A stretch of DNA of 64,000 bases from Herminiimonas sp. GTDB lineage: Bacteria; Pseudomonadota; Gammaproteobacteria; Burkholderiales; Burkholderiaceae_D. The notes below the pieces were generated by a model, which saw nothing but the letters and a program-made list of their open reading frames with translations, made no database searches and was not told the origin of the DNA. Within the stretch, counting starts at the first letter, position 1, and each line of letters starts with the position of its first letter. Positions 36,790-45,110 of the stretch are shown here, one piece after another. The stretch lies in assembly GCA_028292665.1 (NCBI GenBank), contig JAQGLW010000133.1:1-64000 (forward strand). The letters run 5' to 3'. A program made the position numbers and the translations under genes.

Positions 36790-39285
36790 TCATTTCTTCA
36801 ATTTTACCTGCTTCGTGAATCTATTAAGGAACTTGTCCGGAGTTAAATTATTGTGGTCCAGCAGTTGAAGCACCTCTTTGTATTCAATCGTTCCAATTTG
36901 CTCACCGACAGCTTTAGCATACGTACGCAGCGCCTCCTTAAACAAATGTAGACCTTCCTCGGTGATTACTCTAGTCTCCGGCAACGGTGACGCATCAAAT
37001 TCGAAAAGGTTAGCTGGATGCACCAATACGGGAGTTGTTTTGCACGTATGGTCATATCTCTGCTCGAACCAATTCACGGAGCCAGTCAACTGATTGCAAT
37101 CGTCTTTCGAGACTTTGGAAGTAACAGCCCCGTTCTTGCACTCAATGACAAAATATCGCAGGTTACCAACCGCCCAAAGTACGTCGGGACCACTATTGAA
37201 ATCAAGTTCTGGCCTCTGAGATATGAATCCAATCAGTTCGGCGATTTCCTTCATTGCATCTTCAAAGGCCTTTGAAGTGTCGGGCTTAAATATAAGGTCT
37301 TCCAACACTCCATTAAGGTCAACGAGAAGCTTGTTAGAATCGCTTCCATACGAACGGAGCTTCCATACTGCATTGCGTGATTGCTCAAGGTCTTTAGCAC
37401 TTAGTTGTTCATAATCAATTCCCTCAAGGGGCTTTGTAAGGCGCCTGTTGTAGCCAACGGCAGCTTTCAGGATTATCTGCGCTTCGACCGGATTGGTGTA
37501 TTGCGTATACTCTGCGAGCTGCCACATTAACCATCCACGGGTAATTGAATCGAATTCCTTCTCGCTATTCAGCAGCTTCTGCAAACTTTTTTGTGCTTGT
37601 CCATAGTTAGTTACTACTGATGCGTCGAAAGCTTCTCGCTGGGCGATTGCTATCGACCTGACGGTTCCTTTCTCCGCGTATCCCACTCCGACGAGGCATT
37701 CTCTTGCCAGTTTCTTCCAAGCTGAATCTTGATTAAGACAGTAATCAATGGCTTCATCAATATCTTTCATGCCTCCCTCAAGCTGTTTTGTGACGTCTGC
37801 AGCAAGATTGAGTTGCGCCCGTGTGGCAGGCGAAAACATATCCTTTGCATCGAGCAAAAACAGTACTTTTGTTAATTCGGCACCCATCAATAAAACAACA
37901 CAGTAGTCATCGTTTGCTCTGACTCCTCTCCCGATACCCTGTTCGATGCGCTGCACTTGACGTCCAATAATATGACGACTACGGCCCAAAAAATTGTTCT
38001 CTATTTTTTCGATTAGACGTCGAGCTTTCGGTAAACCGTCAAGGACCAGTATGCGACAAGCCGCGTTCGGTAAGTCTATGCCGTCGTATTTGTTAACGAG
38101 AACGACTAGGCCAAGATGGCCAGCTTTTAATTCTTTTACCGTTGTCTCAAGGTTATTTTTGTTGCAAATGCGGTCGGCAACGTCTTTCCAAAAACTTTCG
38201 GCGCGGTACTCAGAGCCGACAATAATCACTACATTGTATTTTTTTGACTTTTCTTTCAAATATTCTTTTAATTCGATTTCCGAGATGTTCGGGTCAATTT
38301 CTTGCGGCGCTAATATCATGCGGTCGCCGATATCGTTAGCCGAACGCGGAGTGATGTGTTTAGTTACGCCACCAGGGTTTGCTTTGAAATCACTTACAAG
38401 AATTGAATCGTCGGCCAATGTTGCTGTCATAAAAATTCTGCGCTTTGCATTGTCGAAACTTGGTATCGATTCGATTGGCAGACACCGTGGCGAAATTTCT
38501 AATCGTTGGCCTCCAATGACACAGCGGCAGTGAGAAAGGTCACTTTTGATTAACGGCCAATTAAATTTTAGAGCATCGTCATTCCTAAACTTCGACAGAA
38601 TACGAGTGGCCTGTTCACTCTTCTGGTGCCACGCCCAAAATGGGACAAGCATTGTAGGACCAGGGTCTCTAGCTTCGATTTCAAGCAGCATCGATTCATT
38701 CTGACCCCGTAAATCGTCCCTAAATAATCCAAGTAAATTTGCGTACACCTCATGGGTATGGTCGACCTCGATTGAAAATTGAGATTCCATGCTGTTCATG
38801 CAAGCGTGAGCATCATCTACAACAACTGCTCCAATCGGCAATTTGATACCGTCGTCCCCTACGCCAAACTTGGAAAACCCGTTAATAAGTTTGTGAATAT
38901 TAATAATTCCAATGGCCTTGCCCTGTAATACGGCTGGGGAATCCGGTTCTCGTTCGACTGGCAACCCTAGCAAATGCGCTTCGTTTTCAACTTGGCTCAA
39001 AAGATAATTGTCTGGAACAATAAAAAATGCTGGCGCTATCCCTTCATTCAGGCAGCTTTTAAGTAGCAGTAAACCCACTACAGTCTTGCCGCCACCTGTG
39101 TTCATCTTAAGCACAACATCTTTTTCTCGACGACGCTCGAACCAGTGCTCGAGCACCTCAGCTTGTACATCGCGAAGATATTGATACTTTGGGTCTTTTT
39201 CCGCCAACAGAGTAAATATTTCTCGCGGGTTCGGCTCCTTATCAAGTAGCGATGCGCCGCGAAGTTTGCTGAGGTCTAAGGCCAT
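36790..39285 (-). CDS. SF2 helicase fused to a PD-(D/E)XK nuclease domain
   Basis: 831 residues. The helicase part has Walker A MNTGGGKT (61-68), the DExH-box variant DDAH (157-160), an FMTATLADD motif III region and QGIGRGVRANDD as motif VI. In the C-terminal domain GPDVLWAVGNLRYFVIECKN (PD at 700-701, ECK at 715-717) followed by NQLTGSVNW is a restriction-endonuclease-like active site, P-D...E-x-K. It should unwind and cut nucleic acid. It is divergent from the SIR2-Argonaute gene with a 239-base shared promoter region, so the two may form one defence locus. I do not know a named system with this exact fusion. Confidence 0.82.
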   Translation of the reverse strand: MALDLSKLRGASLLDKEPNPREIFTLLAEKDPKYQYLRDVQAEVLEHWFERRREKDVVLKMNTGGGKTVVGLLLLKSCLNEGIAPAFFIVPDNYLLSQVENEAHLLGLPVEREPDSPAVLQGKAIGIINIHKLINGFSKFGVGDDGIKLPIGAVVVDDAHACMNSMESQFSIEVDHTHEVYANLLGLFRDDLRGQNESMLLEIEARDPGPTMLVPFWAWHQKSEQATRILSKFRNDDALKFNWPLIKSDLSHCRCVIGGQRLEISPRCLPIESIPSFDNAKRRIFMTATLADDSILVSDFKANPGGVTKHITPRSANDIGDRMILAPQEIDPNISEIELKEYLKEKSKKYNVVIIVGSEYRAESFWKDVADRICNKNNLETTVKELKAGHLGLVVLVNKYDGIDLPNAACRILVLDGLPKARRLIEKIENNFLGRSRHIIGRQVQRIEQGIGRGVRANDDYCVVLLMGAELTKVLFLLDAKDMFSPATRAQLNLAADVTKQLEGGMKDIDEAIDYCLNQDSAWKKLARECLVGVGYAEKGTVRSIAIAQREAFDASVVTNYGQAQKSLQKLLNSEKEFDSITRGWLMWQLAEYTQYTNPVEAQIILKAAVGYNRRLTKPLEGIDYEQLSAKDLEQSRNAVWKLRSYGSDSNKLLVDLNGVLEDLIFKPDTSKAFEDAMKEIAELIGFISQRPELDFNSGPDVLWAVGNLRYFVIECKNGAVTSKVSKDDCNQLTGSVNWFEQRYDHTCKTTPVLVHPANLFEFDASPLPETRVITEEGLHLFKEALRTYAKAVGEQIGTIEYKEVLQLLDHNNLTPDKFLNRFTKQVKLKK

Positions 39286-39476
39286 AAGCTTTCTTTCGTA
39301 TATGAGTTACATTGCCGGCCACGCTTCTGCCAACGCTTCTTTGCGTCGGCACTATTTCCACAGCACGGATTCCAGACTAGTTGGATACCCCTCTTTTATG
39401 GGTATTTGCCCTCGATAATGGTACGTACTGCCAATCGGCACATAGTTATTAATGGACAACAATTGTATTGTCCGCT

Positions 39477-39493
39477 ACATTTGTTACAAATGT
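39477..39493. promoter_or_regulatory. Perfect palindrome between the helicase-nuclease and SIR2-Ago genes
   Basis: ACATTTGTTACAAATGT has 7-base arms around TTA. A second inverted repeat, GGACAA...TTGTCC, lies just to the left (39454-39473). Both sit 30-70 bases before the SIR2-Ago start, so they could be operators of the divergent pair. Confidence 0.5.
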
Positions 39494-39524
39494 AATTGTT
39501 AATTACTTTGGGAGTAGGCACTCA

Positions 39525-42500
39525 ATGACAGTGGTTTCCGAACTCCCTGAGACAACAGGTCGCCTAACGACCATGTCAGTCGACACGTTTATACGCGCTG
39601 TCGCCGTAAATCGTGGTCGTCCTCTGTGTCTGCTGCTTGGCGCCGGAGCATCGATTTCTTCGGGTATGCCCTCTGCACAGCGCTGTATCTGGGAGTGGAA
39701 ACGGGACATTTTTGTCACTAAGAATCCGACGCTTCGAGAGTCCTTCGGCGAGCTTTCACTCCCCGGCACTCGGCAGCGAATTCAGCGCTGGCTGGACCAA
39801 CGTGGGAGCTATCCTGCTGCTGATAGCCCAGAGGAATACTCGTTTTATGCTCGCGAGTGCTACCCGACCGGTCAGTTTCGACGTAGCTTTTTCCAGTCGT
39901 ATGTAGCGCAGGCTAAGCCGCACACCGGTTACAAGCTGCTGCCTATTTTGGTAAAAGCAGGCCTCATTAGAACCGTATGGACGACGAATTTTGATGGCTT
40001 AGTCGGACGGGCTTGTGCGGCGGCAGATGTCGTGTGTGTTGAAGTCGGTATTGACACTGCCCATCGTGCTGCCAGGCGTCATGTCGAAGGGGAACTGCGG
40101 GTTATATCGATGCACGGCGACTATCGATACGACGACCTTAAGAACACAGAAGAAGAACTGCAGCAGCAGGAGGCCGCTCTTCACACTGAGTTTCTTCATG
40201 AGCTTGGGGACTATGACCTCGTCGTTGCCGGCTACAGTGGTCGTGATGTCTCACTCATGGCGATTTTGCATCAAGTCTATGCCCAGAGTAGCCCTTGCTG
40301 TTTGTACTGGTGTGGTTTTGGCGAAGTGCCTTCTGAACCGGCTGAGGCTTTACTCAGAAACGCCGGCGGGGCAGGGAGAGTTGCGTTCTATGTCCCATCT
40401 GATGGGTTCGATGACCTTGTTTCACGTTTAGCGCTCAGACAGTTAGACGGTGTACTTCTTGCTGATGCCAAGAAAATTCTTGCTGCCGCTGCAGAGCCGG
40501 CAAGCCGTCCAATGGCGTTTTCTGCCCCTCCGCTATCGCCGACGAGTCTTGTCAAGAGCAACGCCTATCCCTTAGGTTTTCCAAGTCAAGCGCTCATACT
40601 TGACCTAGCTTTTCCTGAGGATACGGACCGACGTACCTGGCTTGATAAATGCCTCCCGACAAAAGAAGGGCTCACAGTTGCCATGGATAATGGGGCGTTG
40701 GCCTTGTCTAGCTCATCAGATGTTCAACTGGCGTTTGGCTCTGCGCTTCGAGGTATTCCGGTCACAGTGGCGCTTTCTGAGGAGGACGTCGCCAGGGACG
40801 GACGAATTCGCTCACTCCTGCGTCGGGCACTAATTCAAAGTGTCGCTAAGCAGCTTCAATCTGATACAGATGGAAGCCGTCGCATATGGGAACCTCAGCA
40901 TTACATAGTCCAAGTCCTCCAAGGGATAGGCTATCAACTACACCGGGCGTTGTCATTCCATCTGATGACGTTAGAGAATAAGCTACATGTAGTACTCATG
41001 CCTGAAGTCATTGCGAAGGCACCTGACGGCCAATTCGCCGACCGTGATTCGAGCAAAGTCTTGCGCAATGCAGTGTATGGCTATCAACACAACAACGTTT
41101 TCGATGCTGACCTCAAGCACTGGACGAGCAAGGTGACGAACTTAGACGTCGAGGCACCCGGTGGTGGCACATTTCGCATTTCGAATGTCCCTATCTATGC
41201 CGGACTTTTCCAGAAAGGTAAAAATCCTCTGCCGCAGGCGATGCAGCGGCATGCGCGCCAGAGCGGCGTCGTGGTGTCTGATGCTAACCTAATATTTAGC
41301 TCAACTAATGGCAGGGCAGAAGTCAAGAATACTAATCCTCTGAAGGGGCTAGTCGAAAATCGTCCCTGGGATTTCCAGCTAACCAGTTCAGGGCTGTCAT
41401 CCTCAATCGATATCGCTGTGGTTTGTCCTCAAACCGATTCAGCCAAACTAAAAAGGTTTCTGACCCAGTTTCAAGAGAAATCTCAGCCGAAATCTTCAGA
41501 GCGAGACTATTTGCATGACTTCCCGGGTTTCTCGTCCGCGTTTGGCCTGCCATTAACCTATCCAAATCCTGGAGAAGCTTCGTGGTTTAATCTTGATGAC
41601 GGGGTGGCTGGTGACCCGCTGTCAGCAGCAAAACAACTCGCCCAACGTATTTGTCGTGCGCTTGACGTTCTCCGAAGCTTACGACCGAGTTCTGTTGCGA
41701 CCATATTCATTCCAACACGCTGGACACCGTTCAAGATAGTCGATACAGAGACGGAAATATTTAATCTTCACGACTATGTGAAGGCGTACGCGGCACGGCA
41801 GGGGCAAAGCACGCAGTTTATTCGCGAAGAAACCACAGTCACTCCGCAGCCATGTAGAGTTCGTTGGTGGCTGTCCTTAGCACTCTACGCCAAGGCGCTT
41901 CGGACACCTTGGCGCCTCGACTGCCTGGACGATAAGACTGCGTTTGTCGGAATCGGATATAGCATTGACCACGGGGCCACTCGCGGCAGACATGTTTTGC
42001 TTGGGTGTAGTCATTTGTACAGTGCACGAGGTGAAGGACTGCAATTTCGGCTGGGCCGTATCGAAAATCCCATTATTCGCGGTAGGAATCCGTTCATGTC
42101 CGAGGATGATGCGCGGAGAACCGGTGAGACGATTCGACAGCTTTTTTTCGATGCAAAGATGTGTTTGCCGCAAAGAGTCGTTGTTCACAAGCGGACGCCT
42201 TTCACTATGGATGAACAGCGCGGATTAGTTCAGGGATTGGAGGGTGTTGCCAACGTTGAGCTCATCGAAGTCAATGTCGAAGAATCACTCCGCTACCTCG
42301 CATCAAAATTCTTTGATGGGAAGCTGGATATAGACAAGTTTCCAGTTCCCCGGGGCGCGGTAATTGTCCAAAATGAGAACACTGCATTGCTATGGGTACA
42401 TGGGGCTGCACCTAGCGCCAACAATCCGAATTTTAAATACTACCAAGGTAAGCGACGCATTCCTGCGCCATTGTTAATTCGGCGCTATCTTGGCCAATCC

Positions 42501-42674
42501 GACGTTGTCCAGGTTGCGACTGAGATTCTTGGATTGTCGAAAATGAATTGGAATACGTTCGATTATTACTCGCGTTTGCCGGCTACTCTCGACTCGGCAA
42601 GCGCAATCGCGAAGGTGGGGACCTATCTCAGTGGATTTGGCTCTGCGCCCTACGATTATCGCTTGCTGATATAG
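39525..42674 (+). CDS. SIR2-short Argonaute fusion (single-chain SPARSA-like NADase defence protein)
   Basis: 1,049 residues. The N-terminus is a SIR2 domain: CLLLGAGASISSGMPSA (GAGAS 39-43), TTNFDGLV (N155, D157), MHGDY (H197) and AGYSGRD. The last 250 residues are PIWI-like (FVGIGYSIDHGATRGRHVLL, LLWVHGAAPSANNPNFKYYQ, IRRYLG, FDYYSRLPATLDSASAIAKV). The middle (about 330-760) would hold APAZ and MID domains. Short prokaryotic Argonautes with SIR2 partners kill the cell by NAD+ depletion when guide RNA finds invading DNA; here both parts are on one chain. The catalytic tetrad of an active slicer is not evident. ATG 39525 has GGGAG about 10 bases upstream; a longer frame from 39468 runs through a palindrome and is less likely. 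Confidence 0.85.
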   Translation: MTVVSELPETTGRLTTMSVDTFIRAVAVNRGRPLCLLLGAGASISSGMPSAQRCIWEWKRDIFVTKNPTLRESFGELSLPGTRQRIQRWLDQRGSYPAADSPEEYSFYARECYPTGQFRRSFFQSYVAQAKPHTGYKLLPILVKAGLIRTVWTTNFDGLVGRACAAADVVCVEVGIDTAHRAARRHVEGELRVISMHGDYRYDDLKNTEEELQQQEAALHTEFLHELGDYDLVVAGYSGRDVSLMAILHQVYAQSSPCCLYWCGFGEVPSEPAEALLRNAGGAGRVAFYVPSDGFDDLVSRLALRQLDGVLLADAKKILAAAAEPASRPMAFSAPPLSPTSLVKSNAYPLGFPSQALILDLAFPEDTDRRTWLDKCLPTKEGLTVAMDNGALALSSSSDVQLAFGSALRGIPVTVALSEEDVARDGRIRSLLRRALIQSVAKQLQSDTDGSRRIWEPQHYIVQVLQGIGYQLHRALSFHLMTLENKLHVVLMPEVIAKAPDGQFADRDSSKVLRNAVYGYQHNNVFDADLKHWTSKVTNLDVEAPGGGTFRISNVPIYAGLFQKGKNPLPQAMQRHARQSGVVVSDANLIFSSTNGRAEVKNTNPLKGLVENRPWDFQLTSSGLSSSIDIAVVCPQTDSAKLKRFLTQFQEKSQPKSSERDYLHDFPGFSSAFGLPLTYPNPGEASWFNLDDGVAGDPLSAAKQLAQRICRALDVLRSLRPSSVATIFIPTRWTPFKIVDTETEIFNLHDYVKAYAARQGQSTQFIREETTVTPQPCRVRWWLSLALYAKALRTPWRLDCLDDKTAFVGIGYSIDHGATRGRHVLLGCSHLYSARGEGLQFRLGRIENPIIRGRNPFMSEDDARRTGETIRQLFFDAKMCLPQRVVVHKRTPFTMDEQRGLVQGLEGVANVELIEVNVEESLRYLASKFFDGKLDIDKFPVPRGAVIVQNENTALLWVHGAAPSANNPNFKYYQGKRRIPAPLLIRRYLGQSDVVQVATEILGLSKMNWNTFDYYSRLPATLDSASAIAKVGTYLSGFGSAPYDYRLLI

Positions 42675-42827
42675 CGTAGTCCTGCGAACTTGGCACCGGC
42701 ACGAACTGTCGGTGTAAAGAAGTGCTGGTCACCTGCTCTGGTCGAATATGCTCGTTCACGACGGTCCGCGAGCTAGCGTGGAATGTGAGTTAGAAACTCA
42801 TAATATTTAATCTGTCAGTTAGTCGAT
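42675..42827. other. Non-coding stretch
   Basis: Short spacer with possible promoter for the following operon; no gene recognised. Confidence 0.4.
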
Positions 42828-43322
42828 ATGGAACAATCGCTCTATTGGAAAGAACTATTTCAACTGAAGGTACACGGTCATTACGTCGAGTGCTTTCTCC
42901 GGCAGTCCGAGAATTGGGACAAGTCATTGAGCATGTTCTTGGCCATTTGTTCGAGTGCAAGCATCGGGGCATGGGTAGTTTGGAAAGACTATGCACAGGT
43001 ATGGGGACTAGTTATTGCTATCTCGCAAATTATTCAAGCCGTACGACCGTTTCTTCCTTATCACGAGCGGATAAAGTGCTTAGCTGTTCTACGAAATAGC
43101 TACGCTGAGCTATTCGTGTTTGCGGACTCAAGATGGCCAAATATTGCGGCCGGAGAAACGGCCACGGCGGAGATAGCAAAACTACGTATGGATATTCGAG
43201 GGCGAAAACTTCAGTACGAACAAAAGGCATTCCCATCATCAGGACTTCCTGATAGCAACGAGTTTTTAGAAAAGTCCACACAAACCGCCGAAAAATACTT
43301 TTCAAATTTCTACGGAGTCTGA
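42828..43322 (+). CDS. Small two-helix membrane protein (unknown)
   Basis: 164 residues. Hydrophobic segments at about 35-52 (SMFLAICSSASIGAWVVW) and 55-76 (YAQVWGLVIAISQIIQAV) form a hairpin; the rest is cytosolic helix with many Lys/Arg/Glu, ending EYFSNFYGV-like. I do not recognise the family; small two-helix proteins of this shape occur in effector modules. It is the first gene of a four-gene operon and ends 2 bases before the next. Confidence 0.75.
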   Translation: MEQSLYWKELFQLKVHGHYVECFLRQSENWDKSLSMFLAICSSASIGAWVVWKDYAQVWGLVIAISQIIQAVRPFLPYHERIKCLAVLRNSYAELFVFADSRWPNIAAGETATAEIAKLRMDIRGRKLQYEQKAFPSSGLPDSNEFLEKSTQTAEKYFSNFYGV

Positions 43323-43324
43323 AT

Positions 43325-43450
43325 ATGGCTACTTCACCTACCAAGCCACCTACGCCCCCATCTTCCCCTAGAAGGGATGAAAGAGGGGCCACGTTTCCCG
43401 TTCCGCCGAGAACACCGGCAATGCCGCCAATTCAGCCACCAAGGCGATAA
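43325..43450 (+). CDS. 41-residue proline-rich peptide
   Basis: The gene starts ATG at 43325, two bases after the preceding stop, with GGAG seven bases upstream inside the previous gene. The peptide has 14 prolines of 41 residues (MATSPTKPPTPPSSPRRDER, then FPVPPRTPAMPPIQPPRR). No signal peptide or membrane segment. Proline-rich tails bind SH3-like or membrane-associated partners; here the coupling suggests it works with the two-helix protein. It is too short for usual gene callers. Confidence 0.65.
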   Translation: MATSPTKPPTPPSSPRRDERGATFPVPPRTPAMPPIQPPRR

Positions 43451-43525
43451 GACAGCGTACCCTTTCCACAATGCAACGAAATATTCTCGCGTCTAAAATT
43501 GTAAAAAAGGCACTCCATTAAACTT

Positions 43526-44809
43526 ATGCCTCCAAAATTAAAAGCTTTTCTAAGTTGGTTACGCCGGTGGTTTATTGCTGTATTTACCTCTGCATTTTTT
43601 CCCGCATTCGTTGCTTTAATCGGTGTGATTGCTGGGCTATGGTCATCTTTATATACTGCGGAATTAAAAGATGCCCTACCTAAACTGTTGTCGGCTGGGA
43701 TGTACGGTGAATTCAAGAAGGAGGCCATAATCGGTGGCGAGTTAATAGTTGGATTTTTCTTCCTATTTGCTTTGCACCAGACGGCCAAGAACATGCAAGA
43801 GAAGGATGCAAGACGAGCGCTCCTTGCAGAAACCGATAAGCTTAAGCTGCTCGTTGAACGTCTTGAGACCTTACCGCCGGATGGATTTCTGCAGACATTT
43901 CAAGCTCTGTATCAAGAAGTGGCGTATTTGCCTTTGCTCGCATGGTCAGAGGACACCATCACAAAGGAAGACATTGAAGAGGCAATTAGAAGCGTCTTGG
44001 CTGCCATTGCAAATTTAGCGCATAAGTTCGATGGTGCCCCAGACAGGGAGCAATATATTGCCAACCTGATGCTGTGCCGAACGAAATCCCAGTTAAGTAA
44101 TCTTACACAGGCCGAGCGCGATGATTTGGAATCACGCCTGATATTCTGTCCGGAGCTTCCTACTCCGAAGTTAAATGGAGTGGAAGCGGTGCTAGATTTG
44201 GCTCCCCAATTGAGGTCAGATTACGACGACTCAGACCCAAATGCGGTCAATACTCCACTAATTGTTCTGCCCGTACCCGTAAAATTCGAAGTGGACTTAG
44301 GCCCAGAGCACGGCCGCCAGTATACTGTGCTTCCTGGTGCACCGTTCGTCGCAGCAATGCACCGCTACGCAGCATTCGAGTCAATACGCGCTCTGCTTGA
44401 CTGGTGCAGGGAAAGTGCTGATGTCACCAAGGCGACCGTGAACGAAATTAGCGCATTTTTTCACGACGGGGCCGGTTCGGATATCAAGAGCTTTATCGCA
44501 ATCCCTGTATGTATGACAGTCGACAAAGAGGCGCCGGCCCCGGAGGTAATCGGTGGACTACCAAAAGACGTAGATAATGGTGTGCGTCGCGAAGACTGTT
44601 TGGCGGTGCTCAACATTCATAGCAAGTCAGAAGATATTCTAGGAGCAACAGGATATGGAATGTTCGTTCCGATTATTGAACCTTTTATCAGAGTATTGGC
44701 TTTGTTGCTTGTTAGCTACGGAGCAACTCTATCGACTCCGCTAGCCACGGATGCTATACTTAAAAATAAGGTGGAAAATCAAGATGACCAAAAATCAAAC
44801 ATTTCTTAA
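43526..44809 (+). CDS. Membrane protein with C-terminal GAF-like domain (unknown)
   Basis: 427 residues. Two N-terminal membrane segments (about 16-40 and 69-86), a Leu-rich coiled stretch (KARRALLAETDKLKLLVERL-like), then a central helical region and a C-terminal domain (about 255-400) resembling GAF folds (FESIRALLDWCRES, SFIAIPVCMTVD, CLAVLNIHSKSED, FVPIIEPFIRVLALLL). GAF domains bind small molecules. The architecture suggests membrane sensing or effector work; I do not recognise a named family. Its end overlaps the next small gene. Confidence 0.7.
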   Translation: MPPKLKAFLSWLRRWFIAVFTSAFFPAFVALIGVIAGLWSSLYTAELKDALPKLLSAGMYGEFKKEAIIGGELIVGFFFLFALHQTAKNMQEKDARRALLAETDKLKLLVERLETLPPDGFLQTFQALYQEVAYLPLLAWSEDTITKEDIEEAIRSVLAAIANLAHKFDGAPDREQYIANLMLCRTKSQLSNLTQAERDDLESRLIFCPELPTPKLNGVEAVLDLAPQLRSDYDDSDPNAVNTPLIVLPVPVKFEVDLGPEHGRQYTVLPGAPFVAAMHRYAAFESIRALLDWCRESADVTKATVNEISAFFHDGAGSDIKSFIAIPVCMTVDKEAPAPEVIGGLPKDVDNGVRREDCLAVLNIHSKSEDILGATGYGMFVPIIEPFIRVLALLLVSYGATLSTPLATDAILKNKVENQDDQKSNIS

Positions 44810-44975
44810 GCGGTATGTACTGCAGCAGACTCCCAAGCAGACCACCAAGCAGGTTGCTGAAAGAGTGGCGGCGGTTATTAACGACTCGACGGTAAAATCT
44901 ACTGAGGTTATTCGACAAGGGCGTTTTGTTTATGGTCGGGTGTCGCCAGTTCCTAAGATGCGGGCTACTGCATAG
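44784..44975 (+). CDS. Small basic protein at operon end
   Basis: 63 residues, starting within the last codons of the preceding gene (26-base overlap). Sequence MTKNQTFLKRYVLQQTPKQT, VAERVAAVINDSTVKSTEVI. Basic, no membrane segment. A terminator follows directly (44998). Function unknown; a regulator or antitoxin-like role is possible but unproven. Confidence 0.55.
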   Translation: MTKNQTFLKRYVLQQTPKQTTKQVAERVAAVINDSTVKSTEVIRQGRFVYGRVSPVPKMRATA

Positions 44976-44997
44976 TACCGTCAAACTGCCTTGATGC

Positions 44998-45030
44998 AAA
45001 AAGCGAGCTCTTGAGCTCGCTTTTTATTTT
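44998..45030 (+). terminator. Bidirectional intrinsic terminator
   Basis: AAAAAGCGAGCTC (44998-45010) and GAGCTCGCTTTTT (45013-45025) form a perfect stem, followed by ATTTT. It ends the 42828-44975 operon and also serves the tns operon coming from the other side. Confidence 0.9.
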
Positions 45031-45110
45031 TGGCTCATAGAAATAAGACCATGTATTGAATTTTTCTTTCAGGGGATAACTACCTGTGTCGAAAAATCGT
45101 GTAAGCGTCT

